A stretch of DNA of 64,000 bases from Simiduia agarivorans SA1 = DSM 21679 (GTDB lineage: Bacteria > Pseudomonadota > Gammaproteobacteria > Pseudomonadales > Cellvibrionaceae): NCBI RefSeq assembly GCF_000305785.2, contig NC_018868.3:1350001-1414000 (forward strand). The letters are read 5' to 3'. This document shows positions 53,857-62,912 of this stretch, one piece after another. Made by a program: the position numbers and the translations under genes. The notes under the pieces are model-generated. The model saw only the letters and a list, made by a program, of their open reading frames with translations, was not told where the DNA came from and ran no database searches. The stretch's first letter is position 1. Each line of letters starts with the position of its first letter.

Positions 53857-54837
53857 ATGCTCGTTGATTCGTTTGGTCGCATCATCGACTATATCCGCCT
53901 GTCTGTAACCGACCGGTGCGATTTCCGCTGCGTCTATTGCATGGCCGAAGAAATGACCTTCATGCCACGCGAGCAGGTATTGAGCCTGGAAGAACTGGTG
54001 GCGGTGGGCCGCGCCTTTGTCGAACTGGGTGTAAAAAAGATCCGTATTACCGGTGGCGAACCCTTGGTTCGGCGCGGGGTGATGAAAGTCTTTGATGAGT
54101 TGGGACAGTTGCCGCTGGAGGAACTGACACTCACTACCAACGGTTCACAATTGCCGAAGTACGCCAGCGCTCTGCGCGCGGCAGGTGTTAAACGCATCAA
54201 TATCAGCCTTGATACGCTCGACCCGGAAAAATTCCATCAGCTCACCCGCACTGGCCAGTTATCCCAGGTGCTCGACGGCATCAAAGCCGCGCAGGATGCG
54301 GGTTTTGAACGCATCAAACTCAATGCCGTGATTCTGAAGAACCGCAATGCCGCCGAGGTGCCTGCCCTCACCCGGTTTGCGTTGGAGCAGGGACTGGACA
54401 TCAGCTTTATTGAAGAAATGCCACTGGGCAGCATTGTGGAACACAGCCGTGCACTGGAGTTCTGTTCCAGCGCAGAGTTGCGCGCGCTGCTGTCGCAGCA
54501 TTTTTCACTGGCGCCATTGGAAGACGAAACTGCGGGCCCTTCGCGTTATTGGCGTGCCGACCAATACGCCAGCCGTATTGGTTTTATTTCACCCCACTCA
54601 GAAAACTTCTGTGCCAGCTGTAACCGCGTACGGGTCAGCGCCGAGGGTAAACTGCTTCTGTGCCTGGGCAATGACCATGCAGCCGATTTGCGAGCGGTGC
54701 TTCGAGCTCACCCGGGTGATGACAAAATGCTGAAGATAGCGATAATGGACGCCATGCAACACAAACCCGAACGACACCATTTTAACCACTCAGACGAACC
54801 GCAAATAGTTCGGTTTATGAATACCACCGGGGGATAA
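53857..54837 (+). CDS. moaA: GTP 3',8-cyclase, molybdenum cofactor biosynthesis
   Basis: Radical SAM enzyme that makes the first intermediate of molybdopterin from GTP. 326 residues: N-terminal CX3CX2C (CDFRCVYC), GGEP ([11 protein letters not shown]), C-terminal second cluster CASC plus a later Cys in LLCLGND, and the conserved Gly-Gly tail. Length and motifs are complete. Co-location with the nitrate reductase fits its need for a molybdenum cofactor. The other moa genes are not in the window. Confidence 0.96.
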   Translation: MLVDSFGRIIDYIRLSVTDRCDFRCVYCMAEEMTFMPREQVLSLEELVAVGRAFVELGVKKIRITGGEPLVRRGVMKVFDELGQLPLEELTLTTNGSQLPKYASALRAAGVKRINISLDTLDPEKFHQLTRTGQLSQVLDGIKAAQDAGFERIKLNAVILKNRNAAEVPALTRFALEQGLDISFIEEMPLGSIVEHSRALEFCSSAELRALLSQHFSLAPLEDETAGPSRYWRADQYASRIGFISPHSENFCASCNRVRVSAEGKLLLCLGNDHAADLRAVLRAHPGDDKMLKIAIMDAMQHKPERHHFNHSDEPQIVRFMNTTGG

Positions 54838-54843
54838 TCAGCA

Positions 54844-55155
54844 ATGCAATGGATGTTGACGCTGATTGGTATTGCCATGCTGTCCGGCTGCGCATCAATG
54901 GCGATGTATGAAAAACAACGTGGCGAACACTGCGGCGCCAACGCCGAATGCCGGGCCCAACAACGAAAGGAGCAAGAGACTGCCGGAGCGATTGAGTCAG
55001 CCATCATTATCGGCGCTACAGAAGCCGTAGTAGACGCAGTCTCCCAGAAAAAGGAACCCACCCCTCAAGCTGTCGATCCCGGCTACCAATGCCGAAATCC
55101 CGATGACGTCGTCATCTGCTCCGCCCTCGATGGCTGTTACTGCGCAGAAAAATAA
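54844..55155 (+). CDS. small lipoprotein
   Basis: 103 residues. Lipobox LSGC (Cys at 16), then a Gln/Glu-rich helix, a glycine-containing helix (ESAIIIGATEAVVDAV) and a Cys-rich end (YQCRNPDDVVICSALDGCYCAEK) with five cysteines. It starts 6 nt after moaA and is the last gene of the run. Function unknown. Confidence 0.65.
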   Translation: MQWMLTLIGIAMLSGCASMAMYEKQRGEHCGANAECRAQQRKEQETAGAIESAIIIGATEAVVDAVSQKKEPTPQAVDPGYQCRNPDDVVICSALDGCYCAEK

Positions 55156-55179
55156 ACCTGTAAACCTGGGTCTAAACCG

Positions 55180-55223
55180 GGGGTCAGACTCCCCCAAACT
55201 TTAGTTTGGGGGAGTCTGACCCC
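55180..55223. terminator. perfect 21-bp palindrome between convergent genes
   Basis: 55180-55200 pairs base for base with 55203-55223 around a TT centre. It lies between the lipoprotein gene and the oppositely oriented chitinase, so it can serve as a two-way terminator. Its outer GGGGTCAGACTCC resembles the GGGGTCTGG core of the palindromes at 24262 and 61291. Confidence 0.6.
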
Positions 55224-55230
55224 ACCTTGT

Positions 55231-56841
55231 TTACGGGAGGTTGTGAACGTGGGAGCCTACGGGGCCTGAAAAAATGCCGCCGTCGTGCATGTCCCAATTG
55301 ATGGACCAGGTCATGACGCCGTTGAAGGCCGGGTAGGCTTGTGACGGGGTCAGTGTCTGGCAATTGGCGCGCGCAGTGAGGCAATCCAGCGTTTTTTTGA
55401 TGTCGGCCGTGGAGGCAAACCCACTGGAGGCGGCGGTGGGACCGGACGGCAATGCCAGACCGATTTGTTCGGGGCGCAGGCCCTGAAAAAATCCGGCGTT
55501 GCCACGTTCGAGCGGGAAGCCTTCAATTAACATCAATGCAGACGACACCATCATGTCGACCGAACCCGCCGCATAAGCCTGGTCCCGATAAGGCGTGGCG
55601 AGTCCGCCGTTGTTGTAGAGCTGCACATGCAACAGATCCAGTTCGTTGCGCAGACCATCGATGAGCGGCAGGTAGGCACCCCAAATTCCTGAGTAAGCCA
55701 CATAGCCACCCTGCACGTAAGGGTGCTCCGGCGCCATGGACAAATACAGGTTGGGGAAACGCTGTTTCAGTTGTTTCACCGAGGTCACAAGGTTTTGTAC
55801 CACCGGCGCACCGTGCATCACCCCGGCACCCGATTCCAGATCGATATCGATGCCGTCAAAACCATACTCATCGATAATGGCCGCGGTTGAATTAACAAAA
55901 TTAGTGACATTTTCGCTGGTATTCAGCGTCACAGTGCCATTCTGACCACCAAACGACAGCACCACAATTTTGCCGGCAGCGCGCTTGGCTGCCACGTCGG
56001 CAATAAACTGCGCTTTGTTCAATCCGGGATCTAAATTAAACGCCACGCTGCCATTGCCGGCGTCGTCGGCAAAGGCCACCACAATCACATCCCATACGTC
56101 CGACACCTGGCTGATGCGATACAAACCAGAGCCGTTATCAAAGTTGTGCCAGTAGCCGACCAGTGCATGCGCAGGCAACTTGCCACTGTTACCGCCGGAC
56201 GATGATCCACTCGAGGACGAGCTGCCTGACGAACTGCCCGACGAAGAACCGCTGGAAGAAGAACCACCCGACGATGAGCTACCTGAGCTGCCACAGTCGC
56301 CCACCTGGGTCCAGGCATCCTGCCAATGTGCGCCGGTACCCGGGGCATAGGCCCAGGCGGCAGAGGATGAACACCAACCGGGAATATCGCAACGGAACTC
56401 TTTGTCTGCATTGCTGACCAGCGCGTTCAACGCGTAGGCCGTGCCAGCAACATATTGCGCCGAACTGCAATTGCCTGTGCCACCGGAAGAAGATGAACCA
56501 GAGGAAGAACCGCCCGAGGAAGAGCCTGAGGAGGTGCTGGAACCACCGGACGAGCTGCCAGAGGAACTGGTGCCGCCGGATGAACTACTGGACGAGGAAC
56601 TGCCATCGCAGGCGTGCTCGTAACGCCAGACATCCCAAGTGCCCGAATGGGTACTGGGATCTTCATTCTGGGTCCACCATTTTGCGCTGTAGGCATTCGC
56701 CTGATGTTGAATTTTTACGCCGCCCACGTAGGCTTGGCTGCTGTTCCAGCTGGCCAGCCCATCACAAGACTGGGCGACAGCCGCCACGGAAAGTAACGCG
56801 CCGGCCGCGACCAGCGCAACATGAATGATCGATCGTTTCAT
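55231..56841 (-). CDS. secreted GH18 chitinase with two chitin-binding modules
   Basis: 536 residues. Signal peptide (1-23), CBM5/12-like module (about 24-76, with AYSAKWWTQNEDP), Ser-rich linker, a second Cys-containing module (about 119-185, EFRCDIPGWCSS), another Ser/Gly linker and a GH18 barrel (about 220-536) with the catalytic DGIDIDLE. The last Asp and Glu are intact. It hydrolyses chitin outside the cell. Poly-Ser linkers are a habit of Cellvibrionaceae enzymes. ATG overlaps the stop of the upstream methyltransferase gene, with GAGGAAA as ribosome site. Confidence 0.94.
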   Translation of the reverse strand: MKRSIIHVALVAAGALLSVAAVAQSCDGLASWNSSQAYVGGVKIQHQANAYSAKWWTQNEDPSTHSGTWDVWRYEHACDGSSSSSSSSGGTSSSGSSSGGSSTSSGSSSGGSSSGSSSSGGTGNCSSAQYVAGTAYALNALVSNADKEFRCDIPGWCSSSAAWAYAPGTGAHWQDAWTQVGDCGSSGSSSSGGSSSSGSSSGSSSGSSSSSGSSSGGNSGKLPAHALVGYWHNFDNGSGLYRISQVSDVWDVIVVAFADDAGNGSVAFNLDPGLNKAQFIADVAAKRAAGKIVVLSFGGQNGTVTLNTSENVTNFVNSTAAIIDEYGFDGIDIDLESGAGVMHGAPVVQNLVTSVKQLKQRFPNLYLSMAPEHPYVQGGYVAYSGIWGAYLPLIDGLRNELDLLHVQLYNNGGLATPYRDQAYAAGSVDMMVSSALMLIEGFPLERGNAGFFQGLRPEQIGLALPSGPTAASSGFASTADIKKTLDCLTARANCQTLTPSQAYPAFNGVMTWSINWDMHDGGIFSGPVGSHVHNLP

Positions 56842-58139
56842 TGATTTTCCTCTGCGCCAGACACCGGTTTCATCGGCAACGCCAGCATGCGGGCGATCAG
56901 GTTTTTAAGCCGGGCCATGAGACCATGCTTGGCAATGAACAACATGTATTGCCGATACACCGGATCGCGCGACAAGTGCCGCTCTTCGGTTTTGGCGCGA
57001 ATAAAGTAAATGCCATTTAACAGCAACAGCATGCCGCATTGACGCACACTCTGTTCCAGGCTGACCGATACCATGAATGGCATGCTGATTAACCACCAGG
57101 ACAGATTTTTGCTGAGATAGGCAGGGTGTTTAGTCCACCGGAAAGGGCCATTGGTTAAAATGCCCCGGTGGGTGAGATTGGAAAAACGCAGGCCGAAAGC
57201 CATGCTGGCCCACACATAGATGCCAATGCAACACAGGATTGCACTGCCCCACAAGGTATAGGCCCAGGGCGTCGCCCAGAACCAGTAACCCCAGGCCGGC
57301 CCCTGATCGTATTGGATATAGGTGCCCGAGATCAGACTCCAGAACGGCTGGTAGCAAGCCAGCGCAACCGCCCAACCCAACAAACTGGGTTCGGTTGAAC
57401 GGATGTGAGAATCCAGCAAGCGCAAGGTAAAACTGTAACCCACGCAGACAATCAACAGATCAACGTAGTAAAGCACGTTGAACGCCGCATCAAACACCGA
57501 TTGAAAACTGCCATTGATGGCAGAAAAATCCGTATTGATCAGTTGGGTTAAATTGTTGCCAAGGTACACAAACATCAGCGGCAAAAAGAAACCTTTCACC
57601 GCCCAACCCAATAACAACTGGGTCAGTGCCTCGCACCAGGTTTCGCGCCCCAGCAACCAACGGCCAAACAGCCAGTAGCTGTCTTGCGGCTGTGTTTGCC
57701 AGCCGTCCACCCACCACACATAGGGCACAGCAAAGAGCAACCAATAGGGCAACACCTTGAAAAGTACCGTGTAAAACGGATCGTAAAACGTGCCCTGGTA
57801 TTCGGGTAATAGCCAATAGGTCAATGCCACGGCCGTGATACATCCGGCCAACGCCAACAGTTTTACTATCACGCGCTGAATCTTTGGCTGGAAACCCGAG
57901 CCGGTTAAACCCGCGCTTTCGCGCCGCCAGGGTTTCAGAAAAAGCGCTTCCAACCCTGCAATAGGCAAGGCCCAGGCCAAGCCCACCAACACGCAGGCCC
58001 AGGTCCGGCTGTCCAGTACATCCGGGTTAAAAACCAGCCAGGCGGAAGCCATTCCCGCGCACACCAGTCCGGTCAGATTAATGCCCATGTGGGTTGCAGA
58101 AGTGGGTGGGGCGTCTTGGTTTTGCGTGGATGCAGACAT
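56838..58139 (-). CDS. polytopic membrane protein with ICMT/PEMT-like methyltransferase end
   Basis: 433 residues, about ten TM segments. The C-terminal third matches isoprenylcysteine carboxyl methyltransferase-like enzymes: GPFRWTKHPAYLSKNLSWW, then RAKTEERHLSRDPVYRQY, with the His-Pro and Glu that bind SAM in the membrane. The N-terminal half is an added multi-TM domain of unknown role. Its stop overlaps the chitinase ATG. Target unknown; lipid methylation is as likely as protein methylation. Confidence 0.7.
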   Translation of the reverse strand: MSASTQNQDAPPTSATHMGINLTGLVCAGMASAWLVFNPDVLDSRTWACVLVGLAWALPIAGLEALFLKPWRRESAGLTGSGFQPKIQRVIVKLLALAGCITAVALTYWLLPEYQGTFYDPFYTVLFKVLPYWLLFAVPYVWWVDGWQTQPQDSYWLFGRWLLGRETWCEALTQLLLGWAVKGFFLPLMFVYLGNNLTQLINTDFSAINGSFQSVFDAAFNVLYYVDLLIVCVGYSFTLRLLDSHIRSTEPSLLGWAVALACYQPFWSLISGTYIQYDQGPAWGYWFWATPWAYTLWGSAILCCIGIYVWASMAFGLRFSNLTHRGILTNGPFRWTKHPAYLSKNLSWWLISMPFMVSVSLEQSVRQCGMLLLLNGIYFIRAKTEERHLSRDPVYRQYMLFIAKHGLMARLKNLIARMLALPMKPVSGAEENQ

Positions 58140-58151
58140 GGTGTTTCCCAG

Positions 58152-58178
58152 ATAAAACGGCCCCGTTAAGGGGCCGTT
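58152..58178 (-). terminator. intrinsic terminator of the larger chitinase gene
   Basis: AACGGCCCC (58156-58164) pairs with GGGGCCGTT (58170-58178); on the minus strand it runs into TTTTAT. It lies 12 nt after the stop of the chitinase at 58191. Confidence 0.85.
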
Positions 58179-58190
58179 GTTGCAACGATG

Positions 58191-59996
58191 TTATTGATTT
58201 GCCTTGATGGCATTTACCAATTCACCGTTGGTGGTATCACCACTCAACTCCCAGAAGAAAGCGCCGCCCAGGCCCTGACTTCTGATGTACTGCATCTTGC
58301 CAGCGATGGTGCTGGGCGTGTCGTAGCTCCACCAGTTGTTGCCGCAATGGGCGTAGGCTGTGCCGGCAATGGTGCCATTGGCGGGGCAGGTATTTTTCAG
58401 CACTTTGTAGTCTTCAATCCCTGCTTCATAGGTGCCAGTGGCCGCGCCGGTGGCGGAACCGCCGGGTGCCGATTGTGTCACACCAGTCCAACCGCGGCCG
58501 TAGAAGCCAATGCCCAACAGGATCTTGTCAGCCGATACACCTTTGCTCTTCAACACCTGGATGCCGTTGTCGGAACTGAAGCCTTCGATTGGCATACCCG
58601 GATAGTTATAGAGAGCGGAATGAGGCGCGGTGGGGCCGGTTTTATCCCAGGCACCGAAGAAGTCGTACGTCATCAGCATGTAGAAATCCACATACTGTGC
58701 CGCACCACCGTAATCGGCAGCATTGAGTTTGGCCGCGCCCGCACCGATGGCGCTGGTCACCAGTTTGTTACCAAACTTGTTGCGCAATGCACGCATCAGA
58801 TCAGAGTAACCGTAGAAGCCGGAATTATCGCAGGTAAGGCCGCATTCGTTCGGGTATTCCCAATCGATGTCGATGCCGTCAAACACGCCGTTCCAACGCG
58901 GGTCGAAGACCAGGTCGTAACAGGAGTTAGCAAAGGCTTCGGGATTCGCCGCCGCCTGGCCGAAACCGCCGGACCAGGTCCAACCACCGAAAGACCAGAT
59001 CACTTTCAGGTGCGGGTACTTGGCTTTCAGTTTGCGCAACTGATTAAACGAACCGCGCAACGAACCGGTATCCCAACTGTCTGCCACGCCATCCACACTT
59101 TCGCCGGCGTTGTAGAAACGGTCGTAATCGGCATAAGAATCACCAATCACACACTGACCATTCTGCACGTTGCCGAAGGCATAAAGAATGTGAGTCATTT
59201 TTGCAGCCGAACCGGAGGTATCGATATTTTTCACGTGATAGTTGCGGCCATACACGCCCCACTGGGCGAAATAACCAATCACTTTACCGCCGCCCGAACT
59301 GCTGGAACCGCCGGAAGAACTGGTGGAACCACCCGAGGAAGAACTGCCGGATGAGGTGCTGCCGCCGGAAGACGTGGAGCCTGACGAGGTGCTGCCGCCG
59401 GACGAGGTAGATCCGGATGACGTGCTACCGCCTGACGAGCCCGACGATGATGAACCGCCGGTGCAGCTGCCATCATTGCGCCATGGCCCCCACTCGCCGC
59501 CGGAGGCAGGGTTATCGCCCTGGGTCCACCACTTGGCGGTGTAGGCTGTGCCCAGGTACTGGACTTTGTCACCGCCGTTGTAGACCGCCGTGGCATTCCA
59601 CAGCGCCGGCGTGCTGCCGCAATCACCGGTGCCACCCGACGAGGTGCTGCCACCGGATGAACCGGACGAAGAACTGGTGGAACCACCGGAGCTGGTAGAG
59701 CCGCCCGAAGATGACGAGCTGGATGAACTGGATGAAGAGCCCGTGTCGCCATCGCAACTGCCCAGATCGGTCCAGGCATCACCGTTGGCCCAACCCACGC
59801 CGGGTTCGTAAGCGCCGCCCTGGGAGCACCAGCCGCCCACTTTGCATTCGAACGCGCGGGCGTTGTGTTTTACCAGCGCACCATTGGCGTAACTGGTGCC
59901 GGCACTATAGGCATTGAGGTTTGTGCAATCGTAGGCGTAGCTTGGGAGAGCAATGGCTCCCAACAGCAAGCCCGCCGTTATGGTTATTTTTTTCAT
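58191..59996 (-). CDS. secreted GH18 chitinase with two chitin-binding modules and long Ser/Gly linkers
   Basis: 601 residues. Signal peptide ending ALPSYA, a Cys-rich binding module (about 22-85, AFECKVGGWCSQ) like the second module of the neighbouring chitinase, a Ser-run linker, a CBM5/12 module (WNATAVYNGGDKV, AKWWTQGDNP), a roughly 60-residue SGGSTSSGST repeat linker, and the GH18 domain (about 236-601) with DGIDIDWEYP and a late WSYDTP strand. The two chitinases carry their binding modules in swapped order. ATG 59996 has GGAACGG before it. Paired palindromes lie upstream. Confidence 0.95.
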   Translation of the reverse strand: MKKITITAGLLLGAIALPSYAYDCTNLNAYSAGTSYANGALVKHNARAFECKVGGWCSQGGAYEPGVGWANGDAWTDLGSCDGDTGSSSSSSSSSSSGGSTSSGGSTSSSSGSSGGSTSSGGTGDCGSTPALWNATAVYNGGDKVQYLGTAYTAKWWTQGDNPASGGEWGPWRNDGSCTGGSSSSGSSGGSTSSGSTSSGGSTSSGSTSSGGSTSSGSSSSGGSTSSSGGSSSSGGGKVIGYFAQWGVYGRNYHVKNIDTSGSAAKMTHILYAFGNVQNGQCVIGDSYADYDRFYNAGESVDGVADSWDTGSLRGSFNQLRKLKAKYPHLKVIWSFGGWTWSGGFGQAAANPEAFANSCYDLVFDPRWNGVFDGIDIDWEYPNECGLTCDNSGFYGYSDLMRALRNKFGNKLVTSAIGAGAAKLNAADYGGAAQYVDFYMLMTYDFFGAWDKTGPTAPHSALYNYPGMPIEGFSSDNGIQVLKSKGVSADKILLGIGFYGRGWTGVTQSAPGGSATGAATGTYEAGIEDYKVLKNTCPANGTIAGTAYAHCGNNWWSYDTPSTIAGKMQYIRSQGLGGAFFWELSGDTTNGELVNAIKANQ

Positions 59997-60162
59997 GGCC
60001 GTTCCGTTGTGACTGAATTGAGAGTGGGCTTTCGCCCTGGCCACGCGGTTATTACCACCAAACCACCATAACGCGATGCCAGGGGTGACCCCCGGTTATG
60101 CCCGCGCCCGGGCTTGTGCAAGGTGCACGCTACTTCGCGTCGTCGTCCAGGCGCCTTGCTGG

Positions 60163-60202
60163 ACAACGTTGTCCAAAATTAGCGGGGCAAATACAACGTT
60201 GT
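60163..60202 (-). promoter_or_regulatory. two ACAACGTTGT palindromes upstream of the chitinase gene
   Basis: ACAACGTTGT at 60163-60172 (inside the perfect 14-bp GGACAACGTTGTCC) and again at 60193-60202, 30 bp apart. A CG-centred palindrome of this kind suits a LacI-family regulator of sugar or chitin use (inference). The 59997-60418 gap holds no gene. Confidence 0.55.
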
Positions 60203-60418
60203 CAATTGTTCAGAGGGCGCCACGCCAGCGAGGAGAGAGTCCGCCTAATTCGCCGAAATACCACCTAAATGACGTCATTAAGCGGTTAAATGACTATAAG
60301 TATCGTTGATTTTGGCGCCAGACCCGGCGTAAAAGAAAACCAAAATGTGACCTGGTCAGAGGTTGGTCAGGCGAATAAATCACGCCTGACCGGCATAAAA
60401 ATGGTACGACAGAACCAG

Positions 60419-61123
60419 TCAGAGCAGGCTCAATTGTCGGCTGACGGTATAACGCTGCAGACCGAAATGGCCATAGTTATAGGAATAGGTCGCCCTTTCA
60501 CCCGCAATCTGGCTGGAATGGACGCCGTAGATCAGGCAGCTACCGGTGGCACACACCACCTGATCCACCCAGCTTTTTATGGAGTAGACACGGCTGGCGA
60601 TGCGTTTTCCGTACAGCCAGTCAAGGAAGGGGCTGGACACTGACAGGCCATCGCGGCCACAGGTGGACGTCACCACCGCCGCAGGCCAGATGCCACAACT
60701 CATCAGGCCGCGGTAAGCGCCGGCAATACCGATAAACGCGTCGACTTTGTCCACGTGACCGGCCTTGATGATTTGCTGGGCCGCCAGAGTCACCCCCATG
60801 GAATGACCAATCACATCAATTTTTCCCGTACAGGAAGCGGTGATAGCCGCTTCGATCGCATTGCGTACCGGCGTTTCTTCTGCGCCGCTGTGATTGTTGC
60901 AGGCAGCGCAGGTGGAAGATCCCCAAATGGGCGTGAAAATCTGGCTGTTTGTGTAGCCTTGCCCTTTCAGGCCGTCAACCGTAGCGGCCCAATCGGCTGG
61001 CGACCCGGTATTGCCGTGCACCAACACCACATTATCTACGCAGGCAGAAAAGCTGGCCGGTGCGAACAGAACAAAAGAAAAAACCAAACTGAAGCGACCT
61101 AGCATCGCGGTAATATTTTTCAT
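60419..61123 (-). CDS. secreted lipase/esterase (Lipase_2-like alpha/beta hydrolase)
   Basis: 234 residues with a signal peptide (MKNITAMLGRFSLVFSFVLF, cleavage near SFSA). VVLVHGNTGSPADW holds the oxyanion region, GHSMG the nucleophile Ser and YGHFGL a probable catalytic His. Several cysteines suggest disulfides. ATG 61123 is chosen for AAGGAAC upstream. It probably acts on extracellular esters. Confidence 0.82.
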   Translation of the reverse strand: MKNITAMLGRFSLVFSFVLFAPASFSACVDNVVLVHGNTGSPADWAATVDGLKGQGYTNSQIFTPIWGSSTCAACNNHSGAEETPVRNAIEAAITASCTGKIDVIGHSMGVTLAAQQIIKAGHVDKVDAFIGIAGAYRGLMSCGIWPAAVVTSTCGRDGLSVSSPFLDWLYGKRIASRVYSIKSWVDQVVCATGSCLIYGVHSSQIAGERATYSYNYGHFGLQRYTVSRQLSLL

Positions 61124-61290
61124 TGCAGGGTTCCTTACGCGTGGACGAGCGTGGACACCATGCATTGCTGCAACCGCGTTCGTCAGTGTTGTTATTGTGT
61201 TGTACTGACGTTCTCAACGTTTGCAGGCTAGAAAAAATAACCGGCGCCGGCTATGCGACCTTGGTATGCACAAGGCTTCCCCACAAAAGC

Positions 61291-61313
61291 ACCAAGGGGT
61301 CTGGCCCCTTGGT
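61291..61313. repeat. ACCAAGGGG palindrome, copy B
   Basis: ACCAAGGGG (61291-61299), TCTGG, CCCCTTGGT (61305-61313), the same arms and core as at 24262. It starts 10 nt after the amidase stop and may double as its terminator, though no T run follows on the minus strand. Confidence 0.6.
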
Positions 61314-61322
61314 ATTTTCGGC

Positions 61323-62804
61323 TTAGAGCGGTGGGCGTTTATCGAACCAGGGCGCTTGTTGCTCCAACTGGTGGGCCAGTTGTAACAGGCGACCTTCATG
61401 GCCCATGGGCGCGGTGAACTGGCTGCCGAGCGGGAGGCCGGCTTCGGTCCAGTAGAGGGGTACCGACATGCCCGGCAAGCCGGTGACATTGCCCATCAGG
61501 GTAAACGCCATGCGCGACAGCACCCGTTCGGACAAGGTAAACAACAAGCCGGAGGCCATCAGCAAACGGCCCAGTGGCAGGAAGCGGCCGGCGCGCATCT
61601 GGAAGGCTTCAAAGGCCGACGGCGGAATCACACCGTGGGGTGCGGGTTCGCTGATCAGCGTGGGGGTCAACAACAGATCAAAGCGCTCGAAATAATTGCT
61701 CATGGCCATGCGCACGCCGTGCCAGCCTTCTTTGGCGGCCGCCACATCAACCGACCGGAACGAACGCCCAAGCATACCCATGGACAAGGTGCCCGCCTCC
61801 AATTCGCGCGCCGCTTGCGCGCCGAACTCGCGCCGGATCTGCTCGATTTTGTTGGCCACGTGCCCGCTGGTCACGGTGAGAAAATCGCGCCAGAGTTTAT
61901 CGGCATCAATCACCGGATCGGCTTCCACCAGATGGTGTCCGGCGGCTTCCAATAAACGCAGCGTGTGCTCCAACGCTTTTTTTGCATCCGGTGATACCTG
62001 TGCGGGAATCATCGGTTTAAGCGAATAACCGATGGTCAGGGGTTTCAACGGGCGCTGCATCTGGGCCAAGAAAGACTCAGTGGGCTTGGGTACCGGAAAC
62101 CCGGCCCCGGCTTCTGAGCCACACAAGGCATCGAGCATGGCGGCACTGTCGCGCACCGACAGCGTCAAGGGATGACCGGCAATGGCGCCATCCCATCCCT
62201 CCATTTCAAACGGGCCGGTGGGATTGCGCCCGCGCGAGGGTTTCAAACCAAACACCCCGCAGCAGGCGGCGGGAAAACGAATGGAGCCACCACCGTCATT
62301 GGCGCTGGCCATGGGCACAATGCGCGCGGCCACGGCGGCGGCCGATCCGCCACTGGAACCGCCGGTGGAGTAGCCGGCTTTCCACGGATTGTGCGCCGGA
62401 CCAAAGGCCGCGGGTTCAGTTGAAATCATCAAACCGAGTTCCGGCAAATTGGATTTGGCAAAAGGCACCAGGCCCGCCGCCAGATAACGGTCGGTAATCT
62501 CCGCATTGCGCGGCGGGTACCAGCGCACGGCGCGGGTGCCAAAACTGGTGGGCTGGCCTTCCAGATCATCAAGCAGGTCTTTCAGGATAAACGGCACGCC
62601 GGCAAAGGGCCCTTGCGGCAAACCGGCGCGGATGCGCGCGCGCGCGGCATCGTGGAATGCGTGAATCAGGCAATTGAGTGAAGGGTTGAGTTCCGCCGCC
62701 CGGGCAATGGCCAGGTCGAGCAACTCTTCAGGCTTCACCTGCCCCTGTCGCACCAGTTCGGCGAGGCCGGTGGCATCGTATTGGATATATTCAGAAAACT
62801 TCAC
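61323..62804 (-). CDS. amidase signature family enzyme
   Basis: 493 residues. The Ser-Ser-Lys triad is visible: Lys in FILKDLLDDL, cis-Ser within GGSSGGSAAAVAARIVP, and nucleophile Ser in DGGGSIRFPAACCGVFGLKPSRGR. Such enzymes cleave carboxamides. GatA is unlikely because gatC/gatB are absent and the C-terminal half is different. It starts a minus-strand gene pair with no clear operon partner. Confidence 0.9.
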   Translation of the reverse strand: MKFSEYIQYDATGLAELVRQGQVKPEELLDLAIARAAELNPSLNCLIHAFHDAARARIRAGLPQGPFAGVPFILKDLLDDLEGQPTSFGTRAVRWYPPRNAEITDRYLAAGLVPFAKSNLPELGLMISTEPAAFGPAHNPWKAGYSTGGSSGGSAAAVAARIVPMASANDGGGSIRFPAACCGVFGLKPSRGRNPTGPFEMEGWDGAIAGHPLTLSVRDSAAMLDALCGSEAGAGFPVPKPTESFLAQMQRPLKPLTIGYSLKPMIPAQVSPDAKKALEHTLRLLEAAGHHLVEADPVIDADKLWRDFLTVTSGHVANKIEQIRREFGAQAARELEAGTLSMGMLGRSFRSVDVAAAKEGWHGVRMAMSNYFERFDLLLTPTLISEPAPHGVIPPSAFEAFQMRAGRFLPLGRLLMASGLLFTLSERVLSRMAFTLMGNVTGLPGMSVPLYWTEAGLPLGSQFTAPMGHEGRLLQLAHQLEQQAPWFDKRPPL

Positions 62805-62861
62805 GGCGCGTCCTTATTGTTGTTATTCAGTTGCTTACTCTGTTTGCGTTACCCATCTTAC

Positions 62862-62893
62862 AAAAAAGCCCGCGTGAGTGACTACGCGGGCTT
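62862..62893 (-). terminator. intrinsic terminator of the SDR gene
   Basis: AAGCCCGCGT (62866-62875) pairs exactly with ACGCGGGCTT (62884-62893); on the minus strand the stem runs into TTTT and GTAAG. It lies about 20 nt after the SDR stop. Confidence 0.85.
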
Positions 62894-62912
62894 GTCGACA
62901 CCTTCGGGCGAA

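Noticed and set aside
58188..59354. 388-residue plus-strand frame
   Set aside because: It is the antisense of the GH18 chitinase and its Ser/Gly linker.
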